Assembly: GCF_000331735.1 (NCBI RefSeq)
Contig: NC_020126.1
Span: forward strand, 6,571,001 to 6,635,000
Length of the DNA stretch: 64,000 nt
Source: Myxococcus stipitatus DSM 14675
GTDB taxonomy: Bacteria; Myxococcota; Myxococcia; Myxococcales; Myxococcaceae
Reading direction: 5' to 3'
In this document: positions 26,318-35,080 of the stretch, piece after piece
How positions within the stretch are numbered: the stretch's first letter is position 1
How the letters are laid out: every line of letters starts with the position of its first letter
The notes under the pieces: generated by a model
What the model was told of the DNA's origin: nothing
Databases searched by the model: none
The model's input: only the letters and a program-made list of their open reading frames with translations
Made by a program: the position numbers and the translations under genes

Positions 26318-27651
26318 GGCAGGGGCGGCCGGTCCCCACGGGCCTCGCCGTGGCGCTGTTCGCCGGAGGGCTCGTCCCCGCCGCGCTGACCGTGGCCAGT
26401 CCCACCTTCGGCTGGCTCGCGCTGGCGATGAACGTGGCCGTGCTCGCCCTGTGCGCCGTGGACTTCCTGCGCGCCCCCCGCGCCGAGGACGTGAAGGTCT
26501 CTCGCGAGGTGGAGCCCATCCTCTCCTCGGGCACTCGCAACGCCGTGCACTGGGTGTTCGAGCGGCTCGACCCGGGCCCCTCCCCCTTGCGCGTGGAGGT
26601 CCGCGACGAGCCCCCCAGCACCGTCGTCAGCACCGGCCACCGCCAGTCCCTCACCCTGGCCCCCCGGAGCACCGCGCCCTCGCGGCTCACCTACTTCGTC
26701 ACCCCTCCCTCTCGAGGGGATGCGCACTTCGGCGACCTGCACCTGCGCCTGTCCGGCCCGCTGGGCCTGTGCGCGAGGCAGGTGCGAGTGCCCGCGGCGC
26801 AGTCGGTGAAGATCTATCCGGACCTCACCGCGCTCTCGAAGGAAGCCCTCACGCTGGCGCGCTCCTCCGACGCGCCTTCCGAGCGCACCGTGCGACGCCG
26901 CGCCTCCGAGGGCCGGGAGTTCGAGTCCCTGCGCGAGTACCGCCCCGGCGACGACTACCGCCACATCGACTGGAAGGCCTCCGCGCGCCACGCCCACACG
27001 CTGGTGCGCACGTGGCAGCCGGAGCGGCACCAGCCCATGTTGCTGCTGCTCGACTGCGGGCGGCACATGGCCGGCAAGGTGCGAGGCCGGCGAAAGCTGG
27101 ACCACGCCGTGGACGCGGCGCTCCGCCTCGCGCGCGTGGGCCTGGACGCGGGCGACGTCGTGGGCGTCATGGCCTTCTCCAGCGACGTGCTCACCTTCCT
27201 CCCCCCGCGCAAGGGCCACGAGCACCTGCGCCTCATCACCGAGTCGCTCTACCGCGCCGAGGCCGCGCTCGAGGAGAGCGACTACGGCCGCGCCTACGAC
27301 TTCGCCTTCGCCCGGCAGACGCGCCGCACACTCGTCGTGCTCTTCACGGACCTGGTGGACCCGGACGCCTCCTCGGCGCTGCTCACGCGGACGCTGGCCC
27401 TGCGTCCCCGGCACCTGCCCGTCGTCGCCTCGCTGCTGGACGAGGACGTGCGCGCCGCCGCGACTCACGTGCCCGAGGAGGTGCAGGACGCGTACTCGCG
27501 ACAGGCCGCCTCGCGGCTGGAAGCGGAGTTCCGCCGCACCGCCAGCACCCTGCGCGACGCGGGGGCCCTGGTGGTCCGAGCCCCCGCGCAGGGCTTCGGC
27601 GCGGCCACGCTCAACGTGTATCTGGACGTCAAGTCTCGCGGACTCCTGTAG
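26314..27651 (+). CDS. DUF58-family protein
   Basis: 445 residues, GTG start overlapping the MoxR stop. Two TM helices near the N-terminus (about 10-50) anchor it. The middle contains REFESLREYRPGDDYRHIDW (about 200-215), the defining DUF58 motif, and the C-terminal half resembles a von Willebrand A fold with MLLLLDCGRHM replacing a full metal site. DUF58 proteins work with MoxR ATPases, presumably as clients or adaptors at the membrane. The next gene on the strand begins more than 130 bases on, after a hairpin, so the pair may be a stand-alone unit. Confidence 0.88.
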   Translation: MRQGRPVPTGLAVALFAGGLVPAALTVASPTFGWLALAMNVAVLALCAVDFLRAPRAEDVKVSREVEPILSSGTRNAVHWVFERLDPGPSPLRVEVRDEPPSTVVSTGHRQSLTLAPRSTAPSRLTYFVTPPSRGDAHFGDLHLRLSGPLGLCARQVRVPAAQSVKIYPDLTALSKEALTLARSSDAPSERTVRRRASEGREFESLREYRPGDDYRHIDWKASARHAHTLVRTWQPERHQPMLLLLDCGRHMAGKVRGRRKLDHAVDAALRLARVGLDAGDVVGVMAFSSDVLTFLPPRKGHEHLRLITESLYRAEAALEESDYGRAYDFAFARQTRRTLVVLFTDLVDPDASSALLTRTLALRPRHLPVVASLLDEDVRAAATHVPEEVQDAYSRQAASRLEAEFRRTASTLRDAGALVVRAPAQGFGAATLNVYLDVKSRGLL

Positions 27652-27741
27652 TCCTCGCGGTGATGTCCAGCGGAAAGTTCGTGTGACAGGCACATACGGC
27701 GCGCGCGCGCGTCGCTCACGAAGAAGCATGCCAATCGCGCG

Positions 27742-27761
27742 GAGGCCGATTTTTCGGCCTC
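27742..27761 (+). terminator. Hairpin between DUF58 and SNF2 genes
   Basis: GAGGCCGA (27742-27749) pairs perfectly with TCGGCCTC (27754-27761) around a TTTT loop. It could end the MoxR-DUF58 message or lie in the 5' leader of the SNF2 gene. No U-tract follows, so termination is uncertain. Confidence 0.45.
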
Positions 27762-27782
27762 GGAAACGACCCCCTTTACACC

Positions 27783-30611
27783 GTGCCCTCCGTCAACAAA
27801 ATGGCCGGTCTCTTTCGCCCCCCTTTCGGTGGGCACCCAGAAACTGCACGGATGGAGACGGTCTTGCCGGAGGTCGCGAGGGGATTGCGGGTGGAGGTGG
27901 AGGCGGACGCGTCGGTCCTCGCCGGCGCGGCGGCGCCCGTGGAGCCGGTCCGGTCGCTGACCCCCTTCCATGAGCGGCTGCTGGCCGAGGAACTCCTGGC
28001 GCGCAGCGGCGACACCCAGCAGCGGCTGGCCGGGGCCCTCTCCGAGGCCAAGGTCGACCTCAATCCCCACCAGGTCGAGGGCGCCATGTTCGCGCTCGAC
28101 TCGTTGTCGCGCGGCGGCTGCATGCTGGGTGACGAGGTGGGCCTGGGGAAGACCATCGAAGCGGGCCTCGTCATCGCCCAGCTCATGGCCGAGGGGAAGA
28201 CGCGCATCCTCATCCTCGCGCCGGCCACCCTGCGGGCGCAGTGGAACAGCGAGCTGCGGGAGAAGTTCGACCTGGACAGTGTGCTGGTGGATGGCCGCAC
28301 CGTGCGCGCCAACGGCAACTGCTTCGACCAGCCCTTCCCCGTCATCTGCTCGCACCCCTTCGCGGCGAACAAGGCGCACCTGACGTCGGAGATTGCGTGG
28401 GACCTCATCGTCATCGACGAGGCCCACCGCCTGCGCAACGCGCACCGGGCCAACAACAAGATGGGCCAGGCGCTGAGGGCCTCCCTCGCCGGCAAGCCCA
28501 AGCTGCTGCTCACCGCCACCCCGCTCCAGAACGACATCATGGAGCTGTTCGGGCTGATGTCGCTCCTGGACGAGCAGATCCTCGGCCCCGAGCACGCCTT
28601 CCGCAGCCGCTACCGGGTGGACGAAGGCGGAGGCATGTCCGAGGCCGCCGCCACCGAACTCAAGGAGCGGCTGGCCCCCGTGGTGCAACGCACGCTGCGC
28701 CGACAGGTGCGCGAGTACGTGCGCTACACCAACCGCCGCTCCATCGTGGAGGACTTCACGCCCTCGCCCGAGGAGCATGACCTCTACGAGAAGGTCAGCG
28801 AGTACCTGCAGCGCTCGGAGGCCGCGGCCATCGAGCCCGGCAAGAAGACGCTCCTGACGCTCTGCTACCGCAAGCTCCTGGCGTCCTCCACCTACGCCAT
28901 CGCCCCCACCCTCCGGCGCCTGTCCGACAACCTGGACAAGCGCCTGCAGGCGGCGAAGCTGGGCCAGAAGGCCCTGGCGATGTTCGAGCCCGAGGAGGCC
29001 AAGCAGTTCGTCGAAGAGGGCGAGGAGTGGTCGGACGACCCGGCCAAGGCGCCCAACATCCGCGTGCTCGAGCAGGAGGTGTGGGAGCTGCGCCAGTACG
29101 CGGACCTGGCGGACTCCATCAAGGTCAACGCCAAGGGCGAGGCGCTCAAGCGCGGCCTGGACCGCACCTTCGGCGTGATGCAGTCGCACGGCTGGCCCGT
29201 CAAGGCGCTCATCTTCACCGAGTCCAAGCGCACGCAGCAGTACCTCTTCAACCTGCTGTCCGCGAGCGGCTACCAGGGGAAGATCTCGCTCCTGTCCGGA
29301 GACATGGCCGGCACGCCCGAGGAGCGGCGCGCGCTGGTGGACGAGTTCCGCAACAAGACGCAGATCCTCATCTGCACCGAGGCCGGCGCCGAGGGCCTCA
29401 ACCTCCAGTTCTGCAACCTGGTGGTGAACTACGACCTGCCCTGGAACCCGCAGCGCGTGGAGCAGCGCATCGGCCGGTGCCACCGGTACGGACAGCAGCG
29501 GGACGTGCTGGTCATCAACTTCCTCAACCGCATGAACGCCGCGGACGCGCGCCTGTTCGAGCTGTTGGAGAAGAAGCTCAACCTCTTCGACGGCGTGTTC
29601 GGCGCCTCCGATGAAATCCTCGGCGCGCTGGAGAGCGGCGTGGACTTCGAGCGCCGCGTGCTCGACATCTACCAGTCCTGTCGCAAGGTCGAGGACATCA
29701 ACACGGCCTTCGACAAGCTGCGCTCGGACATGGAGCAGCGCATCAGCCAGCGCATGACCCAGATGCGCTCGGTGGTGATGGAGCGCTTCGACGGCGACGT
29801 GCGCCGCCGCCTGCGTGGGCAGAACGACCAGACCAAGGAAGCCCTCGCCAAGCGGCAGCAGGAAGCCCGCGCCCTCACCAGCTCCGTGTTGGGCAGCCGC
29901 GCGTCTGGACGGCTGGAGGTGGCCAAGGCCGCCTACGCCGTCAAGGAGCGCAAGCATGACGCCATCAGCTACCTCCAGTTGGACGCCGCGGGTCTCCCCT
30001 CCCGGCTGGCGCGACTGGCCGGCAGCGAGGGCTGGTGGTTCGCCTACAAGTTCGAGACGACGGGCCTGAAGCCCGAGGAGAAGGTCGTCCACCTGGTGCT
30101 GGTCAAGGACCGCGAGGGCAACTTCCGCGCCCTGCCCCTCCAGGACGGCACGCACTTCGTGAAGCTGGAGGCGAAGGAGGAGCGACGCCGCCAGCCCGCG
30201 CCCGTGTCCGTGCAGCTCATGCAGGAGCAGTCCCTCATGACGGCCAAGGATGAAATCATCCGCGCCGCCGAGCGCCGCAACGCCCTGGAGCTGGACAAGG
30301 CCAAGGAGCGCGCGGACCGCTACGTCGAGGACTGCCTCATGGAGTCGCGCGAGGCCGTGGAGGCCGCCCGCCAGCAGTGGATCGAGGCGCGCAAGCAGGT
30401 GGCCCCCGTGGAGGATGTCGCCGAGCGCGCGAAGGCCCGGGCGCACTCGGACCGCATGGAGCGCGAGTACCGCCGCAAGCTGTCCTCGCTGCGCAACGAG
30501 GAGGAGAAGCGCTACGCCTCCAAGGACCGCCAGCTCGCCGAGCTCGCCCAGAAGGCCAAGGTGGCGGAGAAGCGCTCGCTCATCGCCTCCGCCTACTTCT
30601 GGCTGTCCTGA
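27783..30611 (+). CDS. SNF2-family helicase/ATPase with long coiled-coil C-terminus
   Basis: 942 residues from the GTG at 27783; ATGs at 27801 and 27852 are alternatives and none has a clear ribosome site. Helicase domain 1 holds Walker A DEVGLGKT (about 117-124), VIDEAH (about 209-214) and LLLTATPLQND; domain 2 holds CTEAGAEGLNLQF and QRIGRCHRYGQ. This is the RapA/SNF2 family of double-strand DNA translocases. Residues about 640-942 are mostly charged helix and probably coiled coil. RapA helps recycle RNA polymerase, while other relatives (DrmD) act in phage defence. No methylase, nuclease or other defence gene lies near, so a housekeeping or repair role is more likely. Confidence 0.85.
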   Translation: MPSVNKMAGLFRPPFGGHPETARMETVLPEVARGLRVEVEADASVLAGAAAPVEPVRSLTPFHERLLAEELLARSGDTQQRLAGALSEAKVDLNPHQVEGAMFALDSLSRGGCMLGDEVGLGKTIEAGLVIAQLMAEGKTRILILAPATLRAQWNSELREKFDLDSVLVDGRTVRANGNCFDQPFPVICSHPFAANKAHLTSEIAWDLIVIDEAHRLRNAHRANNKMGQALRASLAGKPKLLLTATPLQNDIMELFGLMSLLDEQILGPEHAFRSRYRVDEGGGMSEAAATELKERLAPVVQRTLRRQVREYVRYTNRRSIVEDFTPSPEEHDLYEKVSEYLQRSEAAAIEPGKKTLLTLCYRKLLASSTYAIAPTLRRLSDNLDKRLQAAKLGQKALAMFEPEEAKQFVEEGEEWSDDPAKAPNIRVLEQEVWELRQYADLADSIKVNAKGEALKRGLDRTFGVMQSHGWPVKALIFTESKRTQQYLFNLLSASGYQGKISLLSGDMAGTPEERRALVDEFRNKTQILICTEAGAEGLNLQFCNLVVNYDLPWNPQRVEQRIGRCHRYGQQRDVLVINFLNRMNAADARLFELLEKKLNLFDGVFGASDEILGALESGVDFERRVLDIYQSCRKVEDINTAFDKLRSDMEQRISQRMTQMRSVVMERFDGDVRRRLRGQNDQTKEALAKRQQEARALTSSVLGSRASGRLEVAKAAYAVKERKHDAISYLQLDAAGLPSRLARLAGSEGWWFAYKFETTGLKPEEKVVHLVLVKDREGNFRALPLQDGTHFVKLEAKEERRRQPAPVSVQLMQEQSLMTAKDEIIRAAERRNALELDKAKERADRYVEDCLMESREAVEAARQQWIEARKQVAPVEDVAERAKARAHSDRMEREYRRKLSSLRNEEEKRYASKDRQLAELAQKAKVAEKRSLIASAYFWLS

Positions 30612-30967
30612 GCCGCCTCCAGCGGCTTGAGCCGCACCCACGTCGCGCCCCAGCCTCCGTCTGACTCGGAGGCGGAGCGGAAGGACTCCACTTCCTCCAG
30701 CTTCGGGAGCAGCGAGTGCACGGTGCGGCGCAGCGCCCCGGTCCCCTTGCCGTGGATGATGCGCACGTCGAGCAAGCCCTTCTGGCGACAGGCCCAGAGG
30801 TACTCGATGACCAGGGGCTTCACCTCGCGAGGGTGAAAAAAGTGCAGGTCGAGGTTGCCGTCGATGGGGAGCTCGACGAACTCGTCCTCAGCGGGCGGGG
30901 GTTCCGTTCCCTCCGGAGGGAGCAAGTCCTCGCCGGGTGGTGGAGCTGGTGGTCGCCGCGGGCTCAT
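30593..30967 (-). CDS. Smr-domain protein
   Basis: 124 residues, start ATG at 30967 with GGAG 8 bases upstream. After a Pro-rich leader, LDLHFFHPREVKPLVIEYL and VRIIHGKGTGALRRTVH (about 39-85) give the Smr (small MutS-related) fold with the conserved His and HGxGxG motif. Smr domains bind or cut nucleic acid structures such as branched DNA or collided ribosome mRNA. Here it stands alone, not fused to MutS2. The last 19 bases overlap the end of the convergent SNF2 gene, and the start lies within the 3' end of the small exported-protein gene. Confidence 0.85.
   Translation of the reverse strand: MSPRRPPAPPPGEDLLPPEGTEPPPAEDEFVELPIDGNLDLHFFHPREVKPLVIEYLWACRQKGLLDVRIIHGKGTGALRRTVHSLLPKLEEVESFRSASESDGGWGATWVRLKPLEAAQDSQK
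30611..30627. terminator. Small hairpin at the SNF2/Smr convergence
   Basis: AGCCGC (30611-30616) pairs with GCGGCT (30622-30627) across a 5-base loop, right after the SNF2 stop and within the last codons of the Smr gene. The stem is short, so this is a weak candidate terminator. Confidence 0.3.
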
Positions 30968-31199
30968 TCGTCCACTCCCCCGACTCTCGCTTCTTGCGCT
31001 CCGCTTCCTGCCGACGTCGCTCCCGGGCCACCCGGTACTGCTCGGAGACCTCGGAGAGTTCGTGCTTCAACGCGGCCAGGTTCTTCTTCAGGTCATCCGC
31101 CGAAGCCGCGTCGCGCTCGTCCGCTCGCTCGTCACGAGCGCCGGCGCCTCCGGCTGTCGTCATCTGAACTACCAGGGCCGCGACCAGGACGGACTTCAT
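30888..31199 (-). CDS. Small exported protein, unknown function
   Basis: 103 residues from the ATG at 31199, which gives a normal signal peptide (KSVLVAALVVQM, cleavage near GAGA). An ATG at 31247 would overlap the DUF72 stop as ATGA and add 16 residues including LLLTSC, which could be an alternative lipobox. The mature part is a charged helix (ADDLKKNLAALKHELSEVSE) and probably coiled coil, ending in a Thr/Ser-rich tail. Its last 80 bases overlap the start of the Smr gene in another frame. I cannot assign a function. Confidence 0.6.
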   Translation of the reverse strand: MKSVLVAALVVQMTTAGGAGARDERADERDAASADDLKKNLAALKHELSEVSEQYRVARERRRQEAERKKRESGEWTNEPAATTSSTTRRGLAPSGGNGTPAR

Positions 31200-31243
31200 G
31201 CCGCATGAAGTAAGCAAGAGTTGTGCACGGAGGCAAGGGGCGT

Positions 31244-32299
31244 TCATGACGCGACGCTCCGCTGGCTCCCCTCCTGCGCCTTGCCGGAGACGATACGTTC
31301 CGCCAGTTTGATAGCGGACAGTGGCGCGCTGCCCTCGGCTTTGTTGTTGATGGTGACGAAAACGGGGCGCTCGCGTCGCAGTCCCGCCAGACACGCGCGC
31401 GCCAGCAAGTCCCGGGTGGGCACGTCTTCGTCCACCAGACGGTTGAAGGGCGCGTAGCGGGCGCGAGCCTCCTCGTAGCCCAGGTTCGGCGGCAGCATCC
31501 ACCGCACCACCAACGCGCGGGCCTCCAACGCCCGCGTGCGCTTGGCCTGGAGGCCCATGTTCGGCATGTGCGCCCAGATGGCCAGCACGGGACTGGCGCC
31601 GACGTCCGCGAGCGCCTGCGCGAAGCCCTCCGTCAGCAGCTCCTCGTTGCGCACCTCCACCGCGTACAGCGGGCCCTTGGGCAGCGCGGAGAGGAAGGCA
31701 TGCAGCCGCTCCACGAAGCGCGCGACGCCCCCGAGCACCTGCGGGTCCTGCGGCGGGAACTGGAAGACGAGCGGGCCGCCCTTGTCGCCCAGGCCCTCCA
31801 CGAAGGGGCGCACCACGAACTCCTCCGCGTATGCGGCATTCAGGAAGCGCTCGTTGAGCTGGCCTCGCTGCGCGCCGTAGCGCTCATGCGTCGGGAAGCG
31901 CGCCAGGGTGCAGGCCTCGTGGGCCTTCACGAGGAAGCGGAAGTCTGAGGGGACTTGCTCCGCGTACTCGGCGAACGTCTCCGCGGTGACGGGGCCGTAG
32001 AAGGTGCGGTCGACGCCCACCGTGCGCAGGACGGGGTGGCGCGAGTACGCGGACAGGCCCTCGCGCGCGAGCTGTGACGCGGTGGCCTCGTGGTCGAAGA
32101 CGAGGCCATTCCACCCCGGGAAGGTCCACGACGAGGTGCCCAGGTAGATGCCCTGGGGAAGCTCGTGGCCCAGCGTGGCCAGGGCTTCCGGCACCGGGGC
32201 GGGCTCCACGGGCTGCGCGCGTCCACGGCCCCGCGAGGGCGCCTCCACGGGGGCTCCCGTGAAGAGGTCGAGCTGAGAAGGTCCACGCTGTGGAGCCAT
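31244..32299 (-). CDS. DUF72 family protein
   Basis: 351 residues from the ATG at 32299, which has GGAG 6 bases upstream; an in-frame ATG at 32305 sits directly on that site. The DUF72 TIM-barrel markers are present: YLGTSSWTFPGW near residue 55, VKAHEACTLARFPTHERY, and FVTINNKAEGSAPLSAIKLA near the C-terminus. Family members resemble YecE; their function is not known, although the fold suggests a phosphoesterase or nuclease-like enzyme. About 45 N-terminal residues are low-complexity and not part of the domain. The small exported-protein gene downstream may be coupled. Confidence 0.85.
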   Translation of the reverse strand: MAPQRGPSQLDLFTGAPVEAPSRGRGRAQPVEPAPVPEALATLGHELPQGIYLGTSSWTFPGWNGLVFDHEATASQLAREGLSAYSRHPVLRTVGVDRTFYGPVTAETFAEYAEQVPSDFRFLVKAHEACTLARFPTHERYGAQRGQLNERFLNAAYAEEFVVRPFVEGLGDKGGPLVFQFPPQDPQVLGGVARFVERLHAFLSALPKGPLYAVEVRNEELLTEGFAQALADVGASPVLAIWAHMPNMGLQAKRTRALEARALVVRWMLPPNLGYEEARARYAPFNRLVDEDVPTRDLLARACLAGLRRERPVFVTINNKAEGSAPLSAIKLAERIVSGKAQEGSQRSVAS

Positions 32300-32526
32300 C
32301 GGCATCTCCTGCTTCGTCCAGCCACCGCGACGCGGCGCCGAGCATCCAGCGAACAGGCCTGGCGCTGGACCTCACATGATTCAGCAGGTTGCCTCAGAAC
32401 GCAGTGACGGCCCAAGCGGGATGTCCGTCCCACAGGCAGCCGAGCCCCCTTTTCACATTCTCGGACCGTGCCCCGACCGTCCCGCATCAACACGACGCGG
32501 GACGTCGGGTGTCCGGGGAAGACCAC

Positions 32527-32572
32527 CCCGAGCGACAAGGCCCTCACCCCGTCGCTCGGGCAGCGAGGGCCT
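32527..32572. terminator. Interlocked inverted repeats after the beta-helix gene
   Basis: CCCGAGCGAC (32527-32536) pairs perfectly with GTCGCTCGGG (32551-32560), and AGGCCCTC (32538-32545) pairs perfectly with GAGGGCCT (32565-32572). The arms alternate (A, B, A', B'), so only one stem at a time or an H-type pseudoknot can form. It lies just after the beta-helix stop and probably acts as a terminator. Confidence 0.55.
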
Positions 32573-32578
32573 CGGCCA

Positions 32579-33727
32579 TCACTGACCTGCGTTGACGGTG
32601 ACGCCCGTGCCCACGTGGCGCGCGGTGCCGACACCCGTGACGAGGTTGCCTGTCGAGGTGACGGTCAGCGCGGTGCCCCCACCCTTCTCGTAGCTCAGGC
32701 CCCGGCTGGTGGCGCCGCCGATGCCTCGGATGACGTTCCCCGTCACCGAGACGAAGCCCGTGCCGTAGTTGACCTGGCCGATGGACAGGTAGTGGTAGCG
32801 CGAGGCGGCGTTGGGCTCGCCTCCGAAGTTGAAGACCTTGTTGTCGGAGATGACCGAGGCCGCGTCCCCCTGCACCGTGACGTCGATGCCCGCCCACGTC
32901 CCCGCGGTGGTGCCCTCACCGAAGCCCTCGACGTAGTTGTCGGAGAGGGTGGTGCCGAACATCCGGCGCGCGACGAGGGCGGATTGGCCCACGCCGTAGA
33001 GGTGATTGCCGCGCACCTTCCAGCCCGCGGAGTTCTCCATGCGGATGGCGCTCTCGCCCGAGTCCGCAATCCAGTTGTCGATGAGGTCCCAATCCGTCAC
33101 CGAGTTGGCGGAGTCCTGGACGTACACCCCATGGAGACCCGAGTCGCTGATGAAGTTGTGGACGATGCGCCCGTTCACCTGCGTGTTGACGATGGCCGTC
33201 CCCGCGCTGTTGGTGTTGGTGAGGCGGATGCCCGAGCCGCGCATGTGGTTGATGCGCAGGTTCTCCGCGGTGGAGTTCCAGGACATCAACACGAGGCCAT
33301 CGGTGGCCTTGGAGGGGTTGTTGCTGGCATTGCCCTCCAGCGTGAGGTTCTTCACGCTCACCGGGTCGCCCGTATAGGTCTGCGCATCCAGCCACGTGTC
33401 ACTGGCCATGAGCGCCGCGAGGTTGGCTCCGTTCGCCTGGCGGATGACGGTGCCCGAGGGCTCTCCTCCCCGGTAGGCACGCTGACCGCGCAGGCGAATC
33501 GTCGCGTTGATGAGGCACGGTCCGGAGATGACGAACTCATCACCCACCGCGCTCGCGGCGACCGCGGCGTTGATCGTCTCATCGTCGGTGGTGGTGTTGT
33601 TGCACTGCACCGGCACTTGCGCTGCAAGCGCGGGGAGCGGGAGCAGCAGCGCCATCGCGAGCGGCGGTGCAAGCCTTGCCAGGGACGCGCGGAAGGAACG
33701 ACGGGCCAGGGAGCGGGGAGTGTGCAT
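32579..33727 (-). CDS. Secreted right-handed beta-helix protein
   Basis: 382 residues. The signal peptide is long and carries twin arginines (ARRSFRASLARL) before the hydrophobic core, cleaving near ALAA (residue 36), so Tat export is possible. From residue 60 on there are repeated short strands rich in Asn, Gly, Val and Ile (for example WDLIDNWIADSGESAIRMEN and WKVRGNHLYGVG), the ladder pattern of parallel beta-helix (pectate-lyase-like) proteins. Such proteins are often polysaccharide lyases or adhesins, but I see no catalytic set. No strong ribosome site precedes the ATG at 33727. Confidence 0.78.
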   Translation of the reverse strand: MHTPRSLARRSFRASLARLAPPLAMALLLPLPALAAQVPVQCNNTTTDDETINAAVAASAVGDEFVISGPCLINATIRLRGQRAYRGGEPSGTVIRQANGANLAALMASDTWLDAQTYTGDPVSVKNLTLEGNASNNPSKATDGLVLMSWNSTAENLRINHMRGSGIRLTNTNSAGTAIVNTQVNGRIVHNFISDSGLHGVYVQDSANSVTDWDLIDNWIADSGESAIRMENSAGWKVRGNHLYGVGQSALVARRMFGTTLSDNYVEGFGEGTTAGTWAGIDVTVQGDAASVISDNKVFNFGGEPNAASRYHYLSIGQVNYGTGFVSVTGNVIRGIGGATSRGLSYEKGGGTALTVTSTGNLVTGVGTARHVGTGVTVNAGQ

Positions 33728-33898
33728 GGTCGCGTGGGGGGAGCGTCCCAGAGGAGCCCCATGCCCCTCGCGAGTCGACGCTCATCGAAGTCGACACGCG
33801 ATGTTCGCGAGTGGCTCGGTCATCGCAGCCCCCGCACAAATCTTCAGCGCGCCCGGACGACAGATTCGTATCGCCACCCTGCGGCGGCGAGGCGGGAG

Positions 33899-34828
33899 CT
33901 ACACCTTGATGCGGATGGCCGCGGGCATCAGCGTGAAGGTCGCGGGAAGGCGGCCGGGCGTCTCGCCGTCGACGTCGAGAATCACGTCGCGGCCATCGGC
34001 GGACTCGGCGTGGAGCGTCTGGCAGCGCAGGCGGCGCGTGCCCTTCCAGGTGACGTGCGAGCCGTTGTAGACGCCCTTCGACTTGAGGACGAAGTCACTC
34101 ACGCCGTAACCGGACCAGATGGTGATGTCGAAGGCGCCGTCATGCGTGATGGCATCGGGGGCGACGAACATGCCGCTGCCGAAGTAGCGCCCGTTGGCCA
34201 CGGCGACCGCGGTGATGTCGAGCGTCTCCGGGGCGCCGCCATCCGTGGACAGCGTCACCTTGCGCTCAGTGTGCTTGAGCAGGCCCTTCAGCGTGCCCCA
34301 CATGAAGCTGACATTGCCACCGAGCGCCTTGCTGCCGCTGTTCACCTCCGCGGCGACCACCGCGCTGACACCGAACGAGGCGATGTTGGCGAAGTAGCGC
34401 GTCGCGGGGTTGCCGTCGTTGCCGATGAAGTCGAGCCGGCCCACGTCGAAGGGCTCGGTGGTTTCGGAGCGAAGGCGCTCGAGGGAGGAGTCCAGGTCCA
34501 GGCCCCAGCCGAAGGTGCGGCGGAAGTCGCCGCCGGTGCCACGGGGGATGAGGCCCAGGGCCGCGTTCGGGTTGATGGCCTTGCCATCACGGAAGAAGCC
34601 GTTGGTGACCTCGTTGAGGGTGCCGTCACCGCCGACCGCGACGATGCACTCGTACCCCTGGTCCAGCGCCTCGCGGGCAATGCGCGCGGCGTCCATCCCG
34701 CCTTGGGTGAAGCCGTGCCCGAACTCGCCGAGCACCCTTCCCACCTGCGCGGCAATCTCCACCCAGCGCTTTCCCGTCTGCCCATTCGCGCTGCGCGGGT
34801 TGACCACGAGGAACGTCTTCATCGGCAC
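33899..34828 (-). CDS. Diacylglycerol/sphingosine-type lipid kinase (YegS family)
   Basis: 309 residues. The GTG at 34828 and the ATG at 34822 both lie near AGGGAGGGG. The N-terminal domain has LVVNPRSANGQTGKRW and the nucleotide-binding VAVGGDGTLNEV (about 64-75), typical of the DAGK catalytic domain. PRGTGGDFRRTF (about 95-106) is the second conserved loop. The C-terminal beta-sandwich begins near 145. These enzymes phosphorylate diacylglycerol or related lipids using ATP and so affect phospholipid recycling. No operon partner is obvious; about 250 bases separate it from the gene upstream. Confidence 0.9.
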   Translation of the reverse strand: MPMKTFLVVNPRSANGQTGKRWVEIAAQVGRVLGEFGHGFTQGGMDAARIAREALDQGYECIVAVGGDGTLNEVTNGFFRDGKAINPNAALGLIPRGTGGDFRRTFGWGLDLDSSLERLRSETTEPFDVGRLDFIGNDGNPATRYFANIASFGVSAVVAAEVNSGSKALGGNVSFMWGTLKGLLKHTERKVTLSTDGGAPETLDITAVAVANGRYFGSGMFVAPDAITHDGAFDITIWSGYGVSDFVLKSKGVYNGSHVTWKGTRRLRCQTLHAESADGRDVILDVDGETPGRLPATFTLMPAAIRIKV

Positions 34829-35080
34829 CTACCCCTCCCTGGAATCTGCCTGTTTACGCGGTTGTGGCTCGGCACTCCACTACGCGAAGCACCTCCCAGG
34901 TCGGCGCCCCAGCCGCGCAGGTGCGAAGAGGCTGACGCACCGCATGCAGGACCTCGCCGCGCGCCCCTGTTCCATGGAGCTCATGCGAAGTCTCTGGGAC
35001 GTGAAGCCCTGCCCCCGAGGCATCGAGCAAGGTCAAGGGAGCCCCATGAGGCCCCTCGAGTCTCGGAACATGGCACGGTT

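Noticed and set aside
27783..30611. SNF2 gene as part of a defence island
   Set aside because: Neighbours are MoxR, DUF58, Smr and DUF72 genes; no methylase, nuclease, integrase or toxin gene is near.
27465..30641. A 1,058-codon open frame on the minus strand
   Set aside because: It lies opposite the SNF2 gene, which has complete helicase motifs; the antisense product is Leu/Ala/His-rich and domain-free.
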